In this document: positions 12,082-28,100 of the stretch, piece by piece
Numbering within the stretch: position 1 is the first letter of the stretch
Layout: every line of letters starts with the position of its first letter
Source: Apostichopus japonicus
Taxonomy: Eukaryota > Echinodermata > Holothuroidea > Aspidochirotida > Stichopodidae
Assembly: GCF_037975245.1 (NCBI RefSeq)
Contig: NC_092572.1
Coordinates: 7,083,501 to 7,147,500, forward strand
Direction of reading: 5' to 3'
Length of the DNA: 64,000 nucleotides
Made by a program: the position numbers and the translations under genes
Notes under the pieces: generated by a model
Database searches by the model: none
Seen by the model: only the letters and a program-made list of their open reading frames with translations
Told to the model about the DNA's origin: nothing

Positions 12082-12754
12082 ATATGGAACTACAAATATA
12101 TGTATATATATATATTTATATATATACATATATATATTTGTAGTTCCAAGTTAAAAGTTAAAGATCGGCTTCGTCACATCGTCAGTGAATTCTTGCATTA
12201 CTGCTAACATCAATCTATACACACACCCTCGATGTAATAAAACTGGGGCAGGTTAATTAAGAGTGGATCAAAGTGGTTTGTTACTTCTGCCCAACGTTCT
12301 ATATCGGTTGACTCTCTTAGACATTATTTATGATGTCTCACGTCTATAACCTCTATCTAATGTAATCGAGATGTCCATACACCTCATACTGACAGTAACC
12401 TTCAAGTGTTTTGTAGCGTGGCCATATACGATTTGTGTTTTGTTTTGTTTTCCAACTGTGTGCATGTATATTGGAACTTTCTAAAACGAATTATGCAACC
12501 TCGTTACAAATTAGTATAACCTCTTGGATATAATGTTTCAGTTTTCGGAAAGTTAAAACAGTTTAAAGATGTGTGTGTGTACTATATTTTCATCTAATTA
12601 AGAAGCATCGTTAACACATCGTCTTTTCCTCCACCTCTCTCTCTCTCTGTTAACCTCTCTTGCCCCTCTCTTGATACAGAATGCCCCTCTGATCCAACTT
12701 GTCAGTGTTATTTCGTGGACGGCGAAGTCTCAGTATTTGGTGCCTGTTCACAAA
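10158..12754 (+). CDS. Secreted bipartite (acidic pro / basic, Cys-rich) peptide precursor, family not recognised
   Basis: Gene-level entry for exon 1 (10158-10395) and exon 2 (12680-12754); further exons are expected. I do not recognise the family. What can be seen: ATG with A at -3; residues 1-21 form a hydrophobic signal peptide ending in ATATA; residues 22-41 are strongly acidic (FDDDNDEEDEF) with an amphipathic FAFLENFLE; K42-R43 is a dibasic convertase-type site; residues 44-68 are Lys/Gly/Arg-rich (GKGEGKKKGKGKARGKGKF); then a Gly/Pro/Gln segment and YWD. Exon 2 adds four Cys in C-x5-C-x-C-x12-C spacing. Known biology: an acidic propiece neutralising a cationic mature region is typical of many antimicrobial and matrix peptide precursors. 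Inference: an extracellular cationic peptide or matrix protein. Donor and acceptor phases match (phase 1 throughout). The end of the gene is not established. Confidence 0.65.
11223..11613 (-). mobile_element. tRNA-derived SINE, family B, copy 1
   Basis: Minus-strand copy of the repeat also seen at 51906 and 60097. Read on the minus strand it has a tRNA-like head with an A box (AAGTGG region, decayed here), a B box of the GGTTCGAGCCC type, then a shared body with the words TGTGTCCTTGGGCAAGG, GGGGGACACGTGG and CACACTTTGGTGTGTGG. It ends in a TTTAACTTTAAC-type simple tail, here at about 11230-11260. Confidence 0.85.
12046..12147. repeat. TA microsatellite with an adjacent TA-rich palindrome
   Basis: A (TA)n run (12046-12078) is followed by a fold-back at 12086-12147, whose ends GGAACTACAAATATA and TATTTGTAGTTCC are inverted copies separated by TA-rich sequence. 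The non-TA ends show that this is a true inverted repeat and not only TA slippage. Confidence 0.75.
12680..12754 (+). CDS. Secreted peptide precursor, exon 2 (Cys-rich)
   Basis: 75 bases, phase 1 to phase 1, between TTGATACAG and GTAAGT. Together with the last base of exon 1 it encodes ECPSDPTCQCYFVDGEVSVF followed by GACSQ. There are four cysteines in 25 residues and no stop. The symmetric phase lets it be skipped or duplicated without frameshift. Confidence 0.6.
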
Positions 12755-14938
12755 GTAAGTCACACTTTCAGTATTAAGGTATTCAGTGTTAAGGTATTCT
12801 ATAAACAGTAAAGATTAATAAAAAAATGAGTTTATCTTTTATTTTTTGTTTGAAAACCAGGCTTTAAGTTTTAAAAGTTGTGAAGTGTAAATTTGGAGCT
12901 GAAATCACAGATAAATTTCAATAGGCTATGTTTTACAATTCATTTAGGAACAATGGGATTAACTTTATATTGCTGTTACCGGTATACAATGATTTATACG
13001 AGCCGGTTTGTAATATTGTTGTACTACTAGTCTGGTCTTATTAAGTGTTACATGATTCTTTTCTCTTTTTTAAGGAGTATTTACTGGCTTTTAAAGGAAT
13101 CAAATAAAGGTAATTTTTGCTCTTATTCGCACGCAACCGTATTTCATCTCATGCAAGTATTCAGAAGGGTTCGCGAAAGTTTGGTCATTTTTCGCACATA
13201 TTCGAATGCCTTTCGCAAGAGATTTAGAGCAGGGGTTCCCTAGCTGGGGTGTATGAACCATCAGGGGGTGCGTGAGTACATCCCAGGGGGCTCGTAAGAC
13301 GTTTCTGAAAGACAAAACTAGAGTACTTTTTGTTGAACTAAAATCTGATAAATCATATAATTTAGTAATGTACAAAAGTCGACAAATTCTTTTCGCGTTC
13401 CATACGAATATATTGATATAGTAGTACCGTACCGTGCATGTGATAAATAACTGAACTATGAAACAGACACAGGCCGCATGACTTTGGTGAAGTTGGTGTA
13501 CGCATGACAGTACCTCGTGAAGATAAAGAACTGATCTGATCTTGAAGTTTACAAATAAATATTTGTTCATCTCTTGTTTTGTTTCTTCATTGCAATATAA
13601 CACTATGAACTTGATCTTTTACGAAGCACTGTTATGCGATTATAGTATATTTATGAATCAGATCGTGTCTCGAAAAGTTGGGGGTTCGTGGAAAACTCTG
13701 ACATCCACAGGTGGTTCGTGGGGGATAAAGTTAAACCCTGCTATAGAGTAACATATATGTAGTATATATGCATATATGTAGTATATATATATATATATAT
13801 ATATATATGGGACATGTATTCCATATTTATAAGACATGTATTCCATATTCGATGCATACGATATATTCGGTGATTATCAATTCTCCTATGTATACGCTCT
13901 GGCACACGGTATGCAATTGATTTGCTACTAAATGCACGCACGGTGTGTAATATATCAATAACGCGGTTACCACTCACTCTGTGTTATTATGTTGCAATAT
14001 CCCCGATCATTAACACCGTCTTTCTGTAATGCATGAACGGTATGTGACATATTGCCAAACAAACGTATTACTATCTTGAAGTGTCTGTTTTATTTTTCAT
14101 TTTCATTTTCCCCAGCTAACTCACCGTGATGTAATAGTGACGTCACCCCTACCAAGGCTCATTGTTTTCTTCAATTGGATGACATGTTATTAGATTAAGA
14201 ATTTACCATTGATGACGTCGGACTGTATCTATAATAGTGAATGAATTAGCTGCAAGTCTCTCTTTAATTTGAATACCCTTTAATAGATTTGGTTACACAA
14301 AATATGGTTTTAGCTAAATCTTCGAAAATGCTGTATTAACACAGATATATGAAGGCTTCGAGCACACATTGTATTTTGATTGGTTCATAGACACCACGTG
14401 TACAATTAAGGATCCCCACCAACCATCCTCATTGGTCTATGAGAGATATAACTGATTGGAACACTTCACCAAAACAGCTTGGAAAAAATGCTTTCTCTAT
14501 AGGGAGATATGTTCCTTCATACAAAAGGTTGAAGACGTTTATCAAGTCTAAATATGACATCATCGAACCGATAGGTGCTTCAATCCCCCCCCCCCTCCCT
14601 CCCCTCCTCTCCCCTCCCTTTCTATCTATTTATAACGTCGTTCATTTTCTATAATGAATTGAGATGATAATGATATTGGTTCTGTGAATTCCTGATAAAA
14701 TTTCACCTTTAGTATATGGAAATCAACACAGGGAGAAACAAAATAATATCATTCATAATGCTAGTGGCATGGCAGATTTTACTAAATGAAAGCTACCAGT
14801 TAAAACCCGGATATTTCCCAAATGCAGCAATATTTTTGTTATCTTTTTGTGATAGATGTTCATCACAGAGACCTCTGTCACTAAGCTAAAGCACCCAGTT
14901 GGAACAATATACTCTATACTGTAGTGTTATGTCCCGCT
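12755..14938 (+). other. Non-coding DNA downstream of the Cys-rich exon
   Basis: Probably intronic. It holds a hAT-like non-autonomous element (13231-13739), a TA microsatellite (about 13759-13808) and a C-rich run near 14585. No additional exon is convincing here. Confidence 0.45.
13231..13739. mobile_element. hAT-like non-autonomous element (about 510 bp)
   Basis: The left end CAGGGGTTCCCTAGCTGGGG and the right end (…TTAAACCCTG) form a short terminal inverted repeat, with subterminal copies of GGTTCGTGG and of a TGAACCATC-like word. CAGGGGTTCCC ends are typical of hAT MITEs. The flanking octamers (TTTAGAG versus TATAGAG) could be a mutated target duplication. A 167-codon minus-strand open frame across it is not a transposase. 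Confidence 0.6.
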
Positions 14939-15042
14939 TTCAGAGCACTCGTATTGTCAGTACTGTACGAGCAGTATGAATATCATGATTCTATCAGATC
15001 AAGGTGAGGAACTGTTTGTACTGACAATACCAGTGCTTTGAA
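14939..15042. repeat. Inverted repeat, 25-bp arms with two mismatches, 54-nt loop
   Basis: 14939-14963 pairs with 15018-15042 (core GTATTGTCAGTAC against GTACTGACAATAC), 23 of 25 positions matching. It encloses the possible third exon and its donor, so folding of the pre-mRNA could mask the acceptor. Confidence 0.8.
14944..15003 (+). CDS. Possible third exon of the secreted peptide gene
   Basis: 60 bases between GCTTTCAG and GTGAGG, phase 1 in and phase 1 out, matching exon 2. It would encode KHSYCQYCTSSMNIMILSDQ, adding two Cys (C-x2-C), six in all with exon 2. Against it: its 5' part is one arm of an inverted repeat (14939-14963 with 15018-15042), so the acceptor could be fortuitous. A tiny terminal exon at 16294-16316 (after CTCTCCCTTAG, phase 1, then TGA) would close the frame, but the evidence for it is very weak. 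Confidence 0.35.
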
Positions 15043-16916
15043 GCATGATATTGGAGCACAGTTTAGAGAGGTATTAGCATTAGGACATTGTCTTAACTGG
15101 CTGAGCTAAAGATGATGATTGTTGTTTATTCATTGGCGTCGAAGGGGGGGGGGGGGAGGTTGATTGGTATCTCCGTTAATAGTCATGATTGTGGTGAGTT
15201 CACCAATAATGAATCAACCACGAGTGCATGCCCTACTATATTTGTAGGCTACTCCAGAAGTGTTTGATACTAAAATGAAATGCTTAACTATTTGTGGGAG
15301 TGGATGTTATATTGTCGATTAGGAAGAATCTCTGTTGCTTTTGTCATTTCAAAGTTATGTTTATGATTTTCACAGTTCATTTGTCGTTGTTGATTTATTC
15401 TACATTCATAACGTGTCATCCGAATAAATTTGTTTTGATTTTCAAACCACGTTTTGTTGTTGTTTTGGGGTTTCTGTTCTGTTATTTGGTTTTTAATCAG
15501 AATGTTTGTCATAATTCAATTAAATTCCAAGACAGAAAATGGGGAATTGGGGGGATGCAAACGATGAACGAGCTTTTAACTTAAGTCGAAAACAATATTT
15601 AGCTCAGCTGTATAGAGTTCACTTAATGCCATCAGCTTTGGTGTAAAAGCATAGTTCTTAACATTACATACGACCATTCTCGCTCGTTTTCACATATTTT
15701 AGAACATCCATGTTTTTACTCTTTAACAAAGTACAGTATTGTGAATAGAAAGAAAAACAACAAAGAAAAAACAACAATGGGATAAGTTGACGGCTGTGCA
15801 TGGGGTGGAGATCAATCACATGTGTGGCAAGTGTTTTCAATATGTCCAATTCATTCAATCTATTCTCCTGACCAAAAGAAAATCCATAGAAATGTTTTCA
15901 TGCTTCTCGAACCATTTGCTATGGACCAAGATGGAGAGTATAAGATACTTAAATAATGGAACGTGCACGGGGTTTCTTTACCTATTGTACTTTATACCAT
16001 GAAATCTTTACTTTAACTCCTCCTCCGGTTACTTTCTGCGATTCAAACGAGGCGATTAAAATGTCGATTCTGAACAGTATAGGCCTACGCTTGACTTACC
16101 AGTTTAAAGAGACATCACTAAAATCAATAGGGCATATAACGTTGTATTGCGATTATATGCTTCTTGTCAGGATGTCAACGATTTATTTCTTTGTTTATTT
16201 TGGGGGGGGGGGGTGGTTGGGGGGGCGGGTGTTTGATGGGGCATAGGATAACGTAGAAGGCTACCTCACACGTTAGTCGGACCTCTCCCTTAGGTGACGA
16301 AACGTTTGACAAATGACATTGAGGCAGAACACAATGTTGGCATTTCTTTGAAGTGATGTACCAAGTAGGATGTTCTAAGTTACGTCATCATGTTTATTCA
16401 TCTCTCATTTTGTATAATACTTGTAGTAGTGAACGACGCCACAGTTGAGTGGGAACAAAAAGTACAGACGATGTATACCTCCAGTCACATCCAAAGGACA
16501 CACTCTTTGTTGGCTTATCTATAGGTGGATATAAGTGCACATTATAAACTTTTGTTATTATTATTATGATATTACAGATATTTGAAAATATTGCTGACAT
16601 TATTAATATAATTGCCGAAATTAGTCACTTGGCTTTCCAAAAGACGAGTGTATAAAACAAACATTGAACTAGAAACCACACGACATTGACACCGATTTCA
16701 AGGAGAACATTTAAGTCCATTGTACTCATGTATAGGGCAGACAAAAGCCAACTCGGATACTATGGGGATGGGGCGGCGCGGTGGGGGGGGGGGATATTGG
16801 AGGGATTTCAACCGGGAATTCATTGGTTCGAGGTTGAATAATTCCACCTCAATGTATCGTTATTTTTTCAGCATTCGTTGTGAAGTGAGGTAATACACGT
16901 ACCGTTTCCATTATAT
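15043..16916. other. Non-coding DNA with G-homopolymer runs
   Basis: Contains poly-G runs near 15147, 16201 and 16784 and a TTATTATTA run near 16556. Short open frames are not supported by splice signals or by a recognisable family. Confidence 0.4.
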
Positions 16917-16919
16917 CGT

Positions 16920-17085
<166 letters not shown>

Positions 17086-17131
17086 GAAATCGTAATGTGT
17101 TGGAAAATCAAGAACAGTGAAAAAACTTCCA

Positions 17132-17193
17132 GCCTCCACCGGGATTCGAACCCGGGCCTCCGCGGACACCCTTACCAACTAGGCTATGGACGC
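17132..17193 (-). mobile_element. tRNA-like sequence lacking an anticodon arm
   Basis: Read on the minus strand it has an A-box-like TAGCCTAGTTGG and a perfect B box (GGTTCGAATCC) in a CCGGG/CCCGG T-arm. Possible acceptor ends GCGTCCA and TGGAGGC pair at six of seven positions. Only about 12 nt separate the D-arm and T-arm, too few for an anticodon stem-loop and variable loop. It is therefore not a functional tRNA but a tRNA-derived SINE head or pseudogene. Confidence 0.55.
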
Positions 17194-17664
17194 TGATTGT
17201 ATGTCCACCGATAAGGAAGGCCGTAATTCCACCGTAGGCGCTTGTCACCTGTATCGAACAATAATAGTTCTGTTTTTGGTGACATATTTTGCCTTACTCT
17301 AGAGATCAAATGTAAAGCTAACCAACTCGAAAATCATTTGTGATTCTTAAAGCCGGATCTCGAAAGAGATACTTTGAACATACTTTATGTTAATACATAT
17401 ATATATATACATATATACCTTTTTCTAGTGGTATTTAGCGGGTTTTCTGTCTTTCTTCACCACGTCCATTATTCTTGATAAAAACTCGTCCGACATAAAG
17501 GGTTTATTATTTTGTTCTTCTTACTTCAAAGAACCCTTTATTTTTGTCAAACCCCCTTTTCGATCTTAGTTTATAAGAAAGCAATAAAAGATTCTTTCCG
17601 AAGTCGAAACTATTGGATACCGTAAAAAAAGGAACTATTGTTGTTTTACTTTTATCTTGTTCGA

Positions 17665-17735
17665 TGAAAAATAAAGAGAAGAAGAAGAAGAAGAAGAAAA
17701 AGAAGAAGAAGAATAAGGATAAGAAGAAAGAGGAG
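17665..17735 (+). repeat. GAA/AAG-rich microsatellite
   Basis: Imperfect (AAG)n purine tract next to a region with two CTTTATT-like words. No coding potential is inferred. Confidence 0.85.
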
Positions 17736-18372
17736 CCTCGTTAAGTCCTTTCCCCATCAGTGACACAAACAGAGATCAATAGTTGGCAGGATCCCGTTGG
17801 TTAGATAACTGGTTTTACTTCTATTGAAAGGCAGCTTATAACGCATTGTTGTATGTAAAGTGCTGCCAACCCGGACTATTTTGGCAAAGAAGCTAAGCTC
17901 CCGCCTAGTGGACCGTTAATAAATACTTTAAGAGTTAAGTATCGGCTTAAACCTAACGCTTAAGTCACTGAGACCAAAAGAAAAGTTCTTTCTGATGGGT
18001 GGAAACGTAATTATAGTGAGAGACAGGTTTCTTTCCAAATAGTGGCAATAAAAAGCAAGTTAGTCCACATACCTGTGGCAAATTAGCCCTATCACTTGAG
18101 AATCTGTTGCCGTGGAGCATAGCAACGTGCCCCAGGAAGTCGTATAACTTCGCAGGTATTCATGGGTTTAGTTCGTTCCCTGATGGTTAAACTTTTTAAA
18201 GAAAGTAAGGGCAGTTGAAAACGTTGGCCATAATGAAAATATCGTCCCCCCCCCACCTTTTCTTTTGGTGGCACACAAAACTTGAGAAACATTTCCAATA
18301 TTCTTAAATTAAATATAAAAATACTCTCAAATAGTATATTTTCATTCCGTGGAACGAAGAGCTAGTGTATAA

Positions 18373-18900
18373 CCAGGGAGCTATAACAGCTTCCTGGTGC
18401 AAATAACAGCTCCCTGGTGCAAATAACAGCTCCCTGGTGCAAAAAACAGCTCCCTGGTGCAAATAACAGCTCCCTGGTGCAAATAACAGCTCCCTGGTGC
18501 AAATAACAGCTCCCTGGTGCAAATAACAGCTCCCTGGTGCAAAAAACAGCTCCCTGGTGCAAATAACAGCTCCCTGGTGCAAATAACAGCTCCCTGGTGC
18601 AAATAACAGCTCCCTGGTGCAAATAACAGCTCCCTGGTGCAAATAACAGCTCCCTGGTGCAAATAACAGCTCCCTGGTGCAAATAACAGCTCCCTGGTGC
18701 AAAAAACAGCTCCCTGGTGCAAAAAACAGCTCCCTGGTGCAAATAACAGCTCCCTGGTGCAAATAACAGCTCCCTGGTGCAAATAACAGCTCCCTGGTGC
18801 AAAAAACAGCTCCCTGGTGCAAAAAACAGCTCCCTGGTGCAAATAACAGCTCCCTGGTGCAAATAACAGCTCCCTGGTGCAAATAACAGCTCCCTGGTGT
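18373..18900. repeat. 20-bp minisatellite, about 26 units
   Basis: Tandem AAATAACAGCTCCCTGGTGC from 18381 to 18900, nearly perfect. The only common variant is AAAAAACAGC (six units). The array opens with an imperfect palindrome, CCAGGGAGCTATAACAGCTTCCTGG (18373-18397), whose right half is the first unit. On the minus strand all three frames are open, because 20 is not a multiple of 3 and each frame reads the same 20-residue cycle. The resulting 150-190-codon frames are artefacts. Confidence 0.97.
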
Positions 18901-19142
18901 AACTATAGCATCTCAATAGTTAATGGCAGTATAGCAACGTCGTTCCCGATACGTGTGTACTAAGTGAGGAAGCTAGGCTCTATAGTGTGTTAGGCTAAAA
19001 ACATGTTGACACTGGAGATACGGGGTCTATTAAAGTAACGAACATTCACAATCCGCAGACCTAGTTCATTATTTTACAAACCATAACATACATGTCGCTG
19101 TTTTGGGATACTTGATACATATTTTTCCGCATTTGTACTAAT

Positions 19143-19655
19143 GTTGTTGTACTCGTATGCATGCTGTTGTACTCGTACCCATGCTGTTTTCGTACGCATG
19201 CTATTGTAATCGCATTCATACTGTTGTACTCGTATTCATACTGCTGTACTCATACTGATGCTGTTGTACTCGTTCTCATGCTGCTGTACACGTATTCATG
19301 CTGTTGTACTCGTTCTCATGCTGTCTTCGTACGCATGCTATTGTAATCGCATTCTTACTGTTGTACTCGTATTCATACTGCTGTACTCGTACTGATGCTT
19401 TTGTACAAATACTCATAATTTTGTTCACATACTCATGCTGTTGTACTCGTTCTCATGCTGCTGTACACGTATTCATGCTGTTGTACACATACTCATACTG
19501 TTGTACTCGCCTCATGATGTGTACTCGTACTGATGCTGTTGTACTCGCTCGTACTGATGCTGTTGTACCCATACTCTTGCTGTTGTACACATACTCATAC
19601 TGTTGTACTCGTTCTCATGCTGTTATACTAGCACCATTCGTGCTGTTGTACACGA
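19143..19655. repeat. Second, unrelated 20-bp-period minisatellite
   Basis: About 25 diverged units of CTGTTGTACTCGTATTCATG. Period 20 is kept in most units, with a few short deletions. The sequence is unrelated to the array 240 bp upstream. The Leu/Tyr/Cys-rich open frames are by-products. Confidence 0.92.
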
Positions 19656-19659
19656 AAAA

Positions 19660-25097
<5,438 letters not shown>

Positions 25098-25163
25098 CTA
25101 TTTCTCCTTCGACTGTTTCATTTTCTTTGCCTTCATCCGTCTATTTTGGAACCAAGTTTTTAC
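25098..25163 (-). CDS. bsx: bsx exon 3: end of homeodomain and stop
   Basis: Acceptor TTTATAG then GTAAAAACTTGG. It encodes [21 protein letters not shown] and TAG. It completes the third helix (W48, F49, N51, R53) in phase 0 after exon 2. It is too short for long-ORF detection and was found from the homeodomain break. Confidence 0.92.
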   Translation of the reverse strand, partial: VKTWFQNRRMKAKKMKQSKEK

Positions 25164-28100
25164 CTATAAATTATATAAAAAGAGATAAAAATGGTCATTT
25201 GTACTAACATAACTATCACGCGGACGCGGAAGAAAACTTTGTGAAAATGAAAGCAAAAAACTTAAGGAAAGATTTAGGAAAGATATGGAAACCAGATTGT
25301 ATCTACGAGAGCTTTGTATTGCCATGCAGTTTAGATGAAGAATGACTTGATTGATAAAGAAATCAGTTTCAGCCAATAAATTGATTTAAGTCTCCATTTT
25401 GTATTGAAATATTACATAATCTGGTGGAACCATAACCTAGTTTGGAAACGACAAATAAACTGAAAGATAAAATACAACATTGAAGGAATATTAAATTGAA
25501 AGGTGTGAATTTACAAAGGTTGAAATTACGATAATCCAATATGCTAATTTTTGGCCACAACATTTTTTTCTTGAGTATCTGCTCAAATGGCTAATAACTG
25601 CATAATTATTAGAGTAGATAAGTAGTTATGATCACTTGATTTTTTTTGTAGTTATAAAGATGTGTATCACAATGTCTATATGACATGTGTACTGTTATAC
25701 GATGTGTACAAGAAACGCAAACTAATAGGCACCTGAACATACTTTATGAAGTGGACACTTGTCGGTTTTAACCGCAAATATAACTGTATTTCCGCTTATC
25801 AATAAGAGGATCAAAAGTTTCGAAACAATAACTGGGTTCTGGGTTAAATGTACAGGAACCAATTGAGAGGAAAATTAGAGAACTAAGTCTTCCCAAGGCA
25901 GCCGTACATTATGGATATTACGTCATGGCTGTTGAGTTCTGGTATAGCGTGTGTTATACCGGGATGAGCGTACGGATTTGGTCTTGTGGGCGGTTCAAAG
26001 TGGTATTTTGTAGCGAGTTCGTGGGTCGCAACCCATGACAAAAACAGAGATAGGGGATGATATATTTACATTATATGCGCAATCAACTATCAAAATATTG
26101 TACGTGCACAGTATATCCTTATATATGGTTTGTTGGAATACTCATCATAAGTATAGGTTCTGTAAATGTTTAACTGATAGTTGAAATATCAGCTAGTACA
26201 TCTGTGTCTCTTAATATGTTCTTGGTTTGTTCTGGTTTTAGTAAGCATCTGAAGAAGATTCTGCTAAGATGGAAATGTCAGGCACTCTAACTTTTTCATG
26301 TGTAACCTACATATTCTATTTGCAGTAGATAGGCAGTTTTACAACGGTTTTGCCCCTTTTTTTCCTTGACAAGTAGGTTTTATATACGAATTCCGTGTTT
26401 TCTGTATTCCAGTATTCTAAATTCCGGTTTGAAATTCATTCTTTGATTTTGTTTTTCCGTTTGATAAATGTTTGTCACCGATACTGTATGGCAATGGTGT
26501 GTGGTGGGGGAGAGGGGGGGGGGTAAATGTTAAGTGGATAGATGGTGGGGTAGGTCAGAGAGATTTACCTGTGATTCTGTGAGGTCTAGTTTCTCCGCTA
26601 ATTCGATTCGTTCAGGCGTCGATAAATACAGTTGGTATTTGAATCTTTTCTCCAGTTCCATATGCTGTATATCAGAGAAGACGGTTCTGGCCTTCCTTCT
26701 CCGGCAATGACGAACGGAATATGGGTACGCCATCGGGGACGGGATGCTGTAACCTGCTGATAAAGACGAAAAGTATATATTCATTAATAAGTCTCTTTCA
26801 TTAAATTCACTTCCTGGAAAGAATAAGACCACGTGACTGCTACCGGTGTACGAACCTTTTGCATTTAGATCTATTTAATAAAAATATATTAAAAATATAA
26901 AAATGCGTAATAAAAAGGCTTCAGAATGAACTATTTGACATCTAAACAAAGTTCTTAAATATCTGGGAATGGTTTCCACGGCCCTAGGAAAACCTTTAGA
27001 AAATCCTTGACCATTCATCCTTGATCGCACCCCCTGTTCTCTGCAAAGCCTATAAAAGGCCCACCCCCCACCCCTTCATAAATTAGAAGCGACCCCTTTG
27101 CTAATAGAATGTACCCTTTACCATATTTTTTTTGTTAAAAAGTACTCTTTTGTCATTTAAAAATTACACTTTTGTTGGTAAGGTGTACAGAATTCTATTT
27201 AAATGGTCCAATGTGACTGAAAAGCTAAGAGGTGGGTGGCGGGATTTTAATGGAAAGTATCCGTTTATTGAAAACCATTAAAAGTATACTGGAATGTGTA
27301 CTATGGCGTACACAGAGGGTCCATGGTGTCGGAAATGTTATTGGTAACACTGTGGATTGCCCCCACGACCTCAAAGCCAGTTATATCCCACTGCCCCGCA
27401 AAGTTTGCGACCCCCTTCCCGATATTGAGCCCTCTATTACTATTTTATCACGTTGTTCGTATATCATTTGCATTAATTTCATTCTTTTTGCATATATTAA
27501 TGAATAAAATCCCAGAGCCAATGCTCGTGTTCAGCGACCTATCTATAAAAAGGAAGATTTAATTTCTTCCTCATAAGGATCTTTCGAAACCAAAATCATT
27601 GGACAAAAGAAGGATTTAATACTTTGGGGCCCCAGATGGGAAATTATAGATGTCGTTCCACCAGCTAGTACAGGCATGATAAACCTGTTATAATAAAGAA
27701 CAGTTGAATGCGCTAAATGACTTATAAGTTATAACCGGTAATATGTATAAATAGACCATCTTTTTATCTGAAATTGGGAACCGAAATAATTATTGGGGTA
27801 TTTCATTCAATCAACCGTGATGAGAAACAATGGTGCCATTATACTAAGCTCTATAAATAGATGATGGTTATATAATGATGTTAGTTTCTTCCTAGTTCCA
27901 GGTATCGAAATATCGACGGTCATCACGTGAGCTGGAGTCACATGTGGTCTATCGAATCCCTATTGGGTTGGTCGAAATATGTGAATCGATATTTCAACAA
28001 ACGGTTACAAAACCAAACCTCTGTGAATTATCTTATAACAACAAGTCACTCGAGAGGGATCAGCCTCTTAAGAAGATCCTGCTAGGATCGAAACGTCAGG

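Larger units (their letters stand above)
10396..12679 (+). other. Intron 1 of the secreted peptide gene
   Basis: 2.3-kb intron bounded by GTAAGT and a C/T-rich tract ending TTGATACAG. It contains a minus-strand SINE-B copy (about 11223-11613), an interrupted TA-rich hairpin (12046-12147) and a local near-duplication at about 10640-10700 (word CCGCGGATTGCAAA twice). Confidence 0.6.

Noticed and set aside
13100-13603. 167-codon minus-strand frame
   Set aside because: It overlaps a hAT-like MITE, has no transposase motif and lacks supporting splice sites.
18373-18900. CRISPR-like array
   Set aside because: There are no unique spacers, the units are contiguous, and the genome is animal.
18304-18916. 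Three long minus-strand frames (150-190 codons) with an MHQGAVICTRELLFAPG-type repeat
   Set aside because: They result from a 20-bp minisatellite with no stop in any minus frame. There is no splice logic, and the three frames encode the same cycle.
26246-26290. Calling the CTGAAGAAGAT repeat a functional hammerhead ribozyme
   Set aside because: An extra A interrupts the core and no cleavage-site strand was identified, so it is listed only as hammerhead-like.
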